A DNA stretch of 64,000 nucleotides from Ulva prolifera. Lineage: Eukaryota; Chlorophyta; Ulvophyceae; Ulvales; Ulvaceae. The first letter of the stretch is position 1. Each line of letters begins with the position of its first letter. The notes beneath the pieces are model-generated. The model was not told the origin of the DNA. It was given only the letters and a program-made list of their open reading frames with translations, and searched no databases. A program made the translations under genes and the position numbers. Shown here piece after piece: positions 55,092 to 64,000 of the stretch. The stretch is taken from positions 4,088,022 through 4,152,021 of the forward strand of contig CM041202.1 in NCBI GenBank assembly GCA_023078555.1, written 5' to 3'.

Positions 55092-56400
55092 ATGTCATCA
55101 CCAAAAGAAGAAACCGCTCTTGAAGCTGAGGCTATGGCCGTTCTGAGAGGCAAGGTGCTCTCTTGCATGCTTTGGGCGATGCATTTGGTGGCGTTCCCAC
55201 TACTAGCCGTGCTGATGGGCCAGCCGCTGGTACTAGACGTGCACAAGCTGCACAAGCTGCCTCTCAGCTTGAAGCTGCTAACGCTCCGGCGGAGCAAGCT
55301 CGGGTTGAAGCAAGCAATGTTCGTGCTGCTCTAGCACGCGCGGAACAAGCTCGTGAAGCTGCCGAGGTTGAGGCGGAAGCTCAGCGTGCTACGGCCCAGG
55401 CTGAAGCTGATGACTCAGATAATAGTCATCTGAATGCGAACTTAGTTGATGCGAATGCCATAGTTGACGCAATGAGATCTATGAACTTCCGTGAGCCTGC
55501 GATTGACAAAGGGAAGTCCCCACAGTGGGATTTCAGTAAAGGTGAACGATTCGCAACGAGTTTCGTGTTGAGCTATGGCTAAAAGGCCATGGCCTTCAAC
55601 ACCTTAATATAGAATGGCCTACTGGCCCTGAGACTGCAACTCATGACAAGGTAATGGCAGTTGTGTGCTTTGCACTGCCAGCACAGGACTTAGAATATGT
55701 CCGTGTGTTTGTCTCCCTTAAGCATGTATGGAGTGCACTGCGTGCCAAGTATATGCCTAACAAAGAAGCAGAGATCAGGTCCCTGTGGGACAGGTTCTCC
55801 CGTGTTGTACTCAAAGGTCATAGAGCCATGCAGTTAGAAGAATGCTGCACATATATTGTGTCCTCAGTCAATCAGCTGAATGCTTTGGGTGCTCAATCTG
55901 CTCAGTACCAGGTTAGCAACAAGCTGTTCGAGACTCTCGGTCGGGAATTTGTATTATTGCGTAGTGAGCAAGGAGGTCGTGATTTCCTTACTCACATAGC
56001 TGCCATCACGAATCACTCGCGGGAATTAGATGCCCGTGGACCTCCCCATGGGGTAGGGCGTCATCACGGCCCTAGAGGTAGAAGCCCACAATAGCCACAG
56101 CGCCCTGCAGTTGCTGCCGTTGCTGCCAACGAGACCCGCAGATGCTACGTGTGCAAGAAGACATGCCATCTCCAGAAGTTCCTCACCGAGCAAGCAGCCC
56201 AACCTCGCGGCAACAACACCGGCCGCGGACGAGGACGCGGACGCCGACGCGGACGGGGCAGAGGTCCTTCCGTCGCTGCACTGGAGTTCCAGGTGACGGA
56301 TTCAACATGATTGATGTTGCCCGCTTGGGCAAGCTGTGCAATTTCTCATACATAGTGGATCTCAGGCTCATGTGATCCGTAATCCTGAGATGTTCGTCCG
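55092..56400 (+). pseudogene. A2 gag and protease remnant
   Basis: Coiled-coil Ala/Glu-rich N-part, frameshift near 55,160, gag domain (REPAIDKGKSPQWDFSKGER; LWDRFSRVVLKGHRAM). The knuckle starts CYVCKKTCHLQK but loses its last Cys through a frameshift. The protease active site is destroyed: YIVD runs out of frame before SQAHVIRNPEMF, so the S-G after the Asp is gone. Confidence 0.88.
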
Positions 56401-56493
56401 CATGCGGAAATCGAGAATCTCGTGCATACAGCGTGTCCGTGACGAGGACATCCCTGCCGTAGGCGAAGGAACAATTTCAAAGTAGGTTCGTAT

Positions 56494-58247
56494 GTGACTA
56501 CGGGTGGTGATGTGAAGGAATTAGTCCTAGAGATCCCGAGTTGTATGTATGTCCCTGCATGCCCCTTCAACATCTTGTCTACGGAGGAGTTGAAGCATGA
56601 TAATATTTTCCTGCAAACGCGTGCTGTCACGGAGGGAGGTGATATAGTCATCATCCTCGGCTTCTCTGATCAGCCCCTAGTCCACAACGAGGGCAGGATT
56701 AACCAATCCACAGACGCAAAGAATCGGCCTGTTCTTTTCATTGAGACGGATAAGGGCAAGCCCATTTTAAGGGGTGAGCAAGTCAATAGTCTTAGTGCAT
56801 GGTCCTCGAGCAATGCCGTGGCAAAGCTCGAGAGTGACGAGACCGATCTCTGCAGAGTAGCCGCATTGACTGGCAAGGCACATCATGTTCCGGGTGCTGC
56901 TAAGCTGAACACGACAATTCTGACGAATCTGATTCTGCAAACGGGCACATCCATTCTGCAAATGATGTCCAAAGCTGAGGTATATCAGGGTATAGGAATA
57001 AAATTTGATGTGGTGCAGGAGAATCTAGGTCGCTGCCATGGTTGTCGACTAGCCTCCCATGATTCCGGCTATAATATTCAGAATGGCACAAATATAGAAC
57101 ATGATGAGGCCCAATGTCCTGGTGCATGGCTGCATGTTGATGTTATGGGTCCCATTTTGCATGTAGGGGTAGGAAAAGCTCGGTACATTCTCATAGTCGT
57201 CGATGAGCATTCACGTTACAGTTTTGCTTGTCCAATGGATGCGAGGTCTAGAGTGCCACAACTGCTGGTCGAAGTCATTGAGCACATACGGTCCAGTGTT
57301 CTTCCGCATGAGTTCGTTGATGATGAGGGCGTTAAGATCAAACCTAGAGTCATGAGTGTACACGGAGATCGTGGTGGAGAGTTTCAGGGTCACAAAGTTT
57401 AAGTTTATTTCTCAGAGAACGGGATATCGTGGGAGACATGTGCTCCTGAACACCATGAGGGCCATGGTATAGCAGAGCGTACGTGTGGTGTCACCTCTGA
57501 CAAATTGCAATTCTTCCCACGGATCTAACCCGCCGGCTATGGCCGGAGGGGGCGATGTGTGTCAACCATTGCACTAATCTTGTGCCTAGAACTCCTTTAA
57601 TAGCTCGTGAAAAGAGAAAGTTCCTGAAGAAGAATTTGTCCGATGCAATTGTCAATTTCAGAAGAGTACATAGGTGTAGAGTGGTCGCAGTGAAATCGAA
57701 AGGTGTGAGTAACAAGCCTGCTCCGACTTAAGGTGATAAATGTATGGCTGAAGATGATATCACGGCGGAGGCTAAGCGTGGCGAGAGTGAGCGGTGCAAT
57801 AGACTCTGGGAAAACACTAACTTCCGACTTGTGGTTCCGTATATGGTCTTCTACGAGAGATCATTGAATCTTGAACGATTCAAACTGCCTGTAGAGCAGA
57901 TGCGCCCATGTGGTTTGCCAGTGTATTTCTATCAGGATGGCCAGCATCTACGCAGACTAGACGCTAGGGGGGCGAACGCTGTGTGGGTAGGTCCGGGGCA
58001 AGGTCCACACATGAACACGGTTTACCAGTCCGTACCAGTGGACGGCAAAGTGATTGAAGTGCGGCAGATGGTATATAGCGCTACAATGTTGCGCGAGTAC
58101 ATTAAGATTTTCGATAGCGTGGAGATAGGGTTCATGCCGTCAGCGAATAAGAGTGAAGTTGAAAAACTAGATTTCAAGCCCAAGATGGCGGAAAAGGTGT
58201 ACGCGCCCCCGTTGTCGGATGTCAATGTTGTTGCTGCTCGCAAGTAG
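56494..58247 (+). pseudogene. A2 integrase and C-terminal extension
   Basis: Frame 56494-57402 holds the protease-integrase linker, GRCHGCRLASHD, and the first two catalytic Asp residues (LHVDVMGPI, VHGDRGGEFQG). The Glu segment (GIAERTCGVTSD) follows in another frame near 57,480. Frame 57744-58247 carries MRPCGLPVYFYQDGQHLRRL and VGPGQGPHMNTVY, the conserved extension seen in element A. Confidence 0.9.
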
Positions 58248-58250
58248 TAC

Positions 58251-61200
58251 ATGCAAGTGCACGGCGTTGCTAAGTGCGATTTTGATGGGATGGCCATAGG
58301 CAAGAATCTTGTTGACTTGCATGATTCGGAGTACATCAGCGATGCCCTAGCCGCAGAGTTTGAGCATGTAGTTTCGGAGTTGGGGGATGACCTCGGTTTG
58401 GGAGAGCTGCAATGGAAGACTAGGCAGACAACTCCTAAAGTAGCGGAGGACATCTATGCGGTAGTCAAGAGCTACGCCAAGGTGCTACTGATTTACACCT
58501 CCAGCCAGGTGAGAACATCGAGCGCGTCAACAATCACTCCAACATTGAACGCTTTCGGGAACTTGGACACTCCACCATCGACATGTCGCCATCGGCCGCA
58601 CACGTTAGCCAGAGGGCGGAGAGCTTCACATCTCCGGGGAGATCTCTCGCCGGCGACTCTGGCAGAGTAGATGAGGTGAGTGTCCGCGACATGGAGATAC
58701 AACATCAACCCAGCTCTGCCGCGGCGGGATCAGCTGGCCCGCCGCGAGGGGCCATGGGAGATATTGGGGGACCCATCCCCAGGGCTTCAAGCGAACGGGC
58801 TACGGCTCGCAGCTTCGAGCATGGGATGGACTACATGCGCGAGCATCTGGGTGGATTTATCTCCAGGGGAGAGGTAAGTCCGGCCCCAAACTCACCTGTC
58901 GCTGGGGAGTCTATGCATCCTGCTAAAGAAGTTAGTTTTGATTTGCATGACAGTGCTGCTGATGCCCAAGAGCAGGAAGCTCAGTCGGCCCCAGTTAGAC
59001 ACAAATGGCGCCCGCTTGTACGCAAGCGCTTGATTCCACATGCAGATGTTGTTGTCGTAGAAGCTAGTGTTGATATAGAGCATAGCACAGTGAGTGAGCA
59101 GACAGTAGCACCAAAGGTAGCCGAAACATCAGGCATGTTGGCTACGGATGACAGCACAATGACTGATTCAGAGGTGACCAAGCATGGGGAGCTTGATGGC
59201 GGTAAGTCAGTCCAGCGACATTGATCCCGTCGGGTTGGAGCCATTAAGAAGAGGAAGCCTTTTGATCCTGAGCGCCCGCCTTGGAAACAGGCCTTAGCTG
59301 GAAATGATGCCGAGATGTGGCATGGTGCTATGAAGGAGGAGGTGACTTCGTTGAGCGAGCACGGATTTTATGAGCTCGTTGAGCTGCCAGTAGGGGCCAA
59401 GGCCATTTCAGGTAAGTGGGTCTATAAGATAAAGAGGGCACCCATAGGGGAGATCCATCGTTACAAGGCGCGGTATGTAGCCAAGGGGTTTTAGCCAAGA
59501 AGAGGGAATTGATTTCTTTGAAACATGGGCTCCAGTATGGAGCTATGCAACTGCGTGCATTGCTATCAGTCGTTGCAGTAGAGGACTTAGAAATGAAGCA
59601 CGTCGATGCTTAGTGTGCCTTTCTGAATGGGTCAATGAACGAGACTGTCTATGTTGAACAACCTCCTATCTTGAATGCTGGTACAAATCATGTGTGGAAT
59701 TTGCTTCCGACTTTGTATGGATTGAAGCAGGCTGCACATGAATGGCACAAGGCCCTTGCACGTTTGCTAGGTGAAATGGGTTTTGTGAGATCACATTCGG
59801 ACCCAGCACTGTATGTTAGAAAAACTGGTAGGTGTTTCATATTTCTGTGGGTTGATGATCTTTTTTATTTTTGGACGGTCTACGGGTCTGGAGGAGTTGA
59901 ACGATCAGATTCTCAAAGCAATTTGAAGTTAGAGACCTTTGGTGACTTGTCGTGGGAACTAGGTGCCTCAATCACCAGGGATAGGAAGCAAAATACCATA
60001 TCTCTATCTCAACAACAGAAAGTAATGAACGTACTTGAGAAATCCAGCATGACAGATTGCAGACGTAGTCCGACTCCGCTGGTGCCAAGGCAGCAGTTCA
60101 GGAGTGCTAAGGATCATCCTGAACTTGAGGTGGCAGACCAGATTGAGCACACTAGATTCGTGAATGTTGTAGGAGTAATGCTGGCCCTGAGGAGTATATT
60201 GGGTTCCATATACCGGTATAAGGGTATATATTCTTATACCCTGGGTATAAAATTATAGGATACAGGTATAATGAACGGTGTCGGTTATAGAGACGCAACG
60301 AAAACTCAGATCACAAAAGTCATTAGATATTTAGAAAGCCCTTGCTCTTGTGGTTCGTAGAGATGTCCATAGTTGTCAGTTCATATCAGTAGGCGCTGTG
60401 TAGACATCGAATAATGTTTTGGGTCAGAGTGGAAACCATTCAATGCCGCACTCACTTTCCAGAATTGATTCTAATTCGCTCACAAAGTATCAGAGCAAGA
60501 TTAAAAATATCATTGGAATCGACATGAACAGTAATTTACGCCTATACATGTCATTGAATTGACTGGCGATGTGTACGATGCCCAAGAGACAGTATCCACA
60601 GCACCTATTCACAGCCCGTCCATAACCCATTCACAGCCCGTTCACAGCCCTTTCATAGCGCATGCACAGCCCATTCACCTATTCTTGTTCTACAGTGTTC
60701 AGTATTGTTGAAGAGATCCATGCTAGCTTCCTGAGCTCGTCAACTGAAGCAAAGCGAGATCATGTGCTGGCTCGCTCAAGGGACATGGCATTCCTAACAG
60801 CAATATGCATACACATCGGGATTATTGCAATATACATGTACATACTGAGAGTATGGCAGGATATATTCATCCGATCTGTGCGTTTCGGACACTCAATTCG
60901 CTCTGGACAGTGCACCATGCGATCGATGCTACTGGCCGTAGTGCACGTACACAACAACCAGATGCACATAAATGACATACTTCGTTACTATTAAAGCGCG
61001 GGGGCTCACTTGACTTCACGCAGCTGTTCATTTAACCTGAGCTGCGCGACGTGTGCCCGAGTGTGGTCATTCGCATGACACTTCGACGGGTTGCCGAGCT
61101 GACAACCTTGCCCACATGAATGCCTTCTAACTTGAACACGTGTGTGCGGAGACTTGGGACCTCGATGACGGTCAGCCTGGTCCAAGCCAATCCAGGCTTC

Positions 61201-62250
61201 GCTTTGGATGACATGACTGTCAGTATGTTACGCAACTTACTAAGACGACAAAGACACCTTGTCGAAGTTAATTGCGGACTGAGGATCGATTTCAAACACC
61301 TCTGTGCATCCCTAGGAGTTGAGCTCACAACCAGCACGGATGTTCAGCGTGTCTGATGTCACAGTTTCGCATGGAGTCGCCTCAAGCACAGATCCACAGA
61401 TGTTAATGAACTAGAAGGCTCTGTAGCCTCACATAACCCCCTTTGCTGTGGGGAATAATGTTCTGCAAGGGTATATCGCAGCATGAATATACCCCTCTCA
61501 AGGGTATACCGACATATCGAGATTAAACCCCTGATTCTGTTGATTTTGAACTTATACCGGTATATATACCCTATACCCATATACCGGTATAAACCCTTAT
61601 ACCGGTATACGCCGGCCCTATGTAGGAGACATCCAGTATATTGTTGTAGTTACGCGGCCTGATATTTCTTATGCTTTCATTGTTTTGGCCAAACATATGG
61701 GGTGTAGTTTAAAAGAGCATTGGCCAGCGGTGCAACATATACCGAGATACATGCGGTCGACGAAAGAACTGGGTCCAGTGTTTGAAGGCTCACCAAAGAG
61801 TTGTTTGCTGGAGGGCTATTCAGATGATGATTTTGCGAATGACACAGGCCTGAAAAGTGTGAGTGGCCTAGTCCTAGGGTCTATGGCAACACTGTATTTT
61901 GGAGGTCGAAGCGACAACTTATCATTATTGGTGATACAACTGAGGCTGAGCTGATCGCTACGAGTAGTGCAACAAACGAGTTTATGTGGGCTAAACAATT
62001 GTTGTTAGATCTGCATCTTCGTCCACAAAAACCTGTGCTTTGGGGAGACAATAAGGGGGCGCGAATATCCTAGCTTACGATCCAATTTCTAGTGATAGGT
62101 CTAAACACATTCGAGTGCGGAACCTAAGGGTCCGTGAATTTGTAGAGGCAGACGAGATTCAAGTGCAATGGGTAGGGACCAAAGAGCAGCTTGCTGATGT
62201 CTTCATGAAGGTGTTACCAGATCCTGCATTGAAGGATGTTCGGAAGAGAC
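58251..62250 (+). pseudogene. A2 linker, RT and RNase H (split by hAT-like insert)
   Basis: Linker frames at 58,251-58,670 and 58,583-59,224 are Ser/Pro/Glu-rich. RT runs from 59,230 (EEVTSLSEHGFYELVELP) with a frameshift near 59,490 and a TAG near 59,611. Frame 59635-60175 contains LYGLKQAAHEWHKAL and the box FIFLWVDDLFYFW. The gene is interrupted at 60,175 and resumes at 61,629 (DIQYIVVVTRPDISYAF). It continues through RNase H (LEGYSDDDFAND, LWGDNK, NLRVREFVEADEI). Confidence 0.9.
60176..61620. mobile_element. hAT-like element (1445 bp) in A2 RNase H
   Basis: Flanked by a perfect 8-bp duplication TGTAGGAG (60168-60175 and 61621-61628). Removing it rejoins the A2 frame. Both ends are rich in the palindrome ATACCGGTAT and in TATACC/GGTATA words. 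The terminal bases (TAATGCTGGCCC and, inverted, TAGGGCCGGCGT) are only partly matched. Internally there are short tandem copies of CACAGCCC-TTC near 60,600-60,680 and two unrecognised frames (60,662-60,994 plus; 61,032-61,337 minus). No transposase is evident. Confidence 0.85.
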
Positions 62251-62333
62251 TATCACAAATGCTATCCTTTATGCAGGTCAGACGGGCAGTCATGCACAGG
62301 TCAAGAGAAGTAGCCAGCATTTGTCATGCACAG
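62251..62333 (-). mobile_element. LTR-B end fragment
   Basis: 83 bp matching the end of LTR-B in inverted orientation (TATCACAAATGCTATCC, where other copies have TGTCAG/C). It abuts A2 directly after GAGAC and is cut at 62,333 by the G3 LTR. Confidence 0.85.
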
Positions 62334-62555
62334 TGTTACGTGACACGTGTCAAGGTCAAGCAAGCTAGGAAAAGTGGTGGCTAGCGGGGGTCAAGTGTCA
62401 TCCCTTACGGTGACTTGGCGTAAGCCGTGTCATCGGGTGTCACGCCCGTGGGCTGTGCGATGCGGGTCACAGCCTGCGCGGACATTAGCTTTATATGTCC
62501 GCGTGTGCCTTGAAGGACCGTTGCTTATTCTTGCTCTTTTTTGCTGTGTGTTACA
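62334..62555 (+). repeat. LTR-C, 5' LTR of gypsy G3
   Basis: 222 bp, TGTTACGTGACACG...TGTGTTACA, matching solo LTR-C at 45,399-45,617. Two bases downstream is TTGGTATCGGTGG, a primer-binding-like site. Confidence 0.88.
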
Positions 62556-62576
62556 TTTGGTATCGGTGGTTATGCG

Positions 62577-64000
62577 GCCATGGCTTCGCCTCTAACGGAT
62601 TTGTTGAAGGGCTTGACAAAACAAGAACGTGCGGGTAAGCGCAGCCGCTTCCGACGTGTCAGTCCGTCCGACATGCAAGCTATGCAAGCTGCCTTTGCTT
62701 CTCGTTGGACAGACATGTGCACGGCGGCGTTTGGTCGCATCAAGCAGGCGTTGATTTCGGCGCCCGTTTTGGTCCTTCCTGATCCTTCTAATCACTTCAC
62801 TCTGGTGAGTGACGCCTGTTCCAAACCTCCAGCCGTGGGCGCCGTCCTCATGCAGGAGGGACATCCTATTGCCTATTACTCTCGCAAACTGTCCGGCCCT
62901 GAATTAAATTATTCGGTGTCTGACATAGAGATGTTGGCTGTTATATGCGCGCTGAAGGAATGGCGCTGCTACCTTGAAGGTGCCAAGTTCACGATCGTGA
63001 CTGATCATCAGCCCAACACCTATCTCGACGTTGCTTCCAGTGCTCACACGCTCAAACGCCGGGCACGTTGGTTGGATGTAGCGTGCGGCTATGATTGTGT
63101 GTGGTGTTATCGGCCGGGGCGTATCAATGTTGCGGATCCGGTGTCCCGGGCGCCTCAGCATTTTTCGCTCATGCTTATGTCTTCCACCACATCCGCGACC
63201 ACAGATAGCCCCTCTGCGGATAGGGTGCTGCGGACTGTGTGTTGCGCTCTCTTTGCGGTCAAATTGACTGGGGCTGCCCGTCGCACCGCTGCTGATGCTC
63301 GGGACGCTGAGCCGGCCGGCACGGACCGGAGTGTGCAGGGTCTGCACGCTCATGACGGGGGGGATGACACGCCTCCGGGTTCCCAACCTCCAAATGACAC
63401 TGCAGCTACTTTTGAGGCTGACATGGCTTATCCGGCTGGGTCCGCGGACGATGAGGCCTCTGTCCAAAGCTTCATTGTACAAAACTTTGTCCAACGTTTT
63501 AAGAGGGGTTACGTAGAGGGGAAGGTGTCGCCCAACATGCCTAATTACCCTAGGTTGCGACAAGACAAGTTCGGGTTGTTTTGGACTCCCGATGAACAAA
63601 TCGTAGTGCCTGATTACGACAATTTACGGTTCGAAATGTTTGAGTCCGTACACAGCCATCCCTTCTCCGGTCACTGGGGCCTCAGTAGGACCCAGAAGAA
63701 GGCGAGGCAATTGTTCTTCTGACCCAGCTTGGCTGCAGATCTCAAGCGCTGGTGCAAGAAGTGTGACTCCTGCCAACGGGTCAAGGCTGACCGGCAAAAA
63801 CCTAAGGGTAAACTACACCCCTTGCAGATTCCCGAGCGCAGATGGGAATCGGTCTCAATGGACCTTATCACAGATCTCCCTGTTACTACGCAAGGGCATG
63901 ACGCGATATTTGTAGTTGTGGACCGCCTGTCAAAGATGGTACATATTGAACCTATCAGCAAGACAATCTCTGCTCACAGACATGCTGCAGTGTATACGGA
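62577..64000 (+). pseudogene. Gypsy G3 RNase H and integrase (window edge)
   Basis: The frame opens in the RT thumb/RNase H junction (MASPLTDLLKGLTK) immediately behind the LTR and primer site, so gag, protease and RT are absent. RNase H has LVSDACSKPPAVGAVLMQ, SVSDIEMLAVI, VTDHQP and INVADPVSRA. A long acidic linker leads to integrase: the H2C2 domain (HSHPFSGHWGLSRT ... CKKCDSCQRVKA) and the start of the core with the first catalytic Asp (VSMDLITDLPVT). One TGA at 63,720-63,722 replaces an expected Trp (LFFWPSL); otherwise the frame runs to the window end. Confidence 0.93.

Larger units (their letters stand above)
54446..62250 (+). mobile_element. Copia element A2 (dead, 3' end lost)
   Basis: Same organisation as element A: LTR, primer site, gag, protease remnant, integrase, linker, RT, RNase H. 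It ends at 62,250 after GGAAGAGAC, about 40 bp short of the 3' LTR, where an LTR-B piece begins. It is interrupted by a 1445-bp hAT-like element. Many more stops and frameshifts than element A point to greater age. Confidence 0.92.

Overview
This is eukaryotic nuclear DNA. It has no operons, bacterial gene strings or CRISPR arrays. It holds nested, mostly dead LTR retrotransposons and DNA transposons, plus a few fragments that look like spliced host genes. The one host fragment I recognise is a plant-type bZIP exon at 35.75-36.0 kb, led by a clear AG splice acceptor. That hints at a green-lineage organism, perhaps an alga, but it is weak evidence and I do not name a species.

Layout. 0-5.2 kb: a Ty1/copia family-B integrase fragment (-), then a Ty3/gypsy pol (G1, -) with a PHD finger between RNase H and integrase, joined head-to-head to a gypsy gag/protease segment (+). 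6.4-15.6 kb: a chromodomain gypsy element (G2, -) broken by a solo LTR, a hAT element and a 289-bp LTR-like repeat (LTR-E) carrying a tRNA-like segment. 16.6-17.7 kb: a second hAT copy. 18.49-25.19 kb: a complete copia element (A) with 375-bp LTRs and target duplication GTCCA, but a broken pol. 26.06-26.85 kb: a TIR element with perfect 25-bp inverted repeats, TA duplication and an acidic ORF. 27-31.8 kb: further LTR-E copies, gypsy protease remnants and one more TIR element. 32-46.5 kb: lower repeat density, with candidate host exons, the bZIP exon, an unusual small LTR element (family D), two poly(A)-type retroposons and a solo LTR-C. 46.6-62.3 kb: a nest of copia families A and B with a Harbinger-like MITE and a 1.45-kb hAT-like element. 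62.3-64 kb: the start of a gypsy element (G3) whose 5' LTR and primer-binding site are fused directly to RNase H.

Target duplications and interrupted frames fix much of the insertion order. Two half-sites of one B insertion (GAGAC) now lie 15 kb apart in inverted orientation, which suggests an inversion between inverted family-A LTRs. Copia A, A2 and B share an unusual reverse-transcriptase motif (LWVDD). Elements of different classes share a primer-binding site of the form TGGTATCGRTG. Almost all coding regions carry stops or frameshifts. Cellular functions, apart from the bZIP regulator, cannot be assigned from sequence alone.
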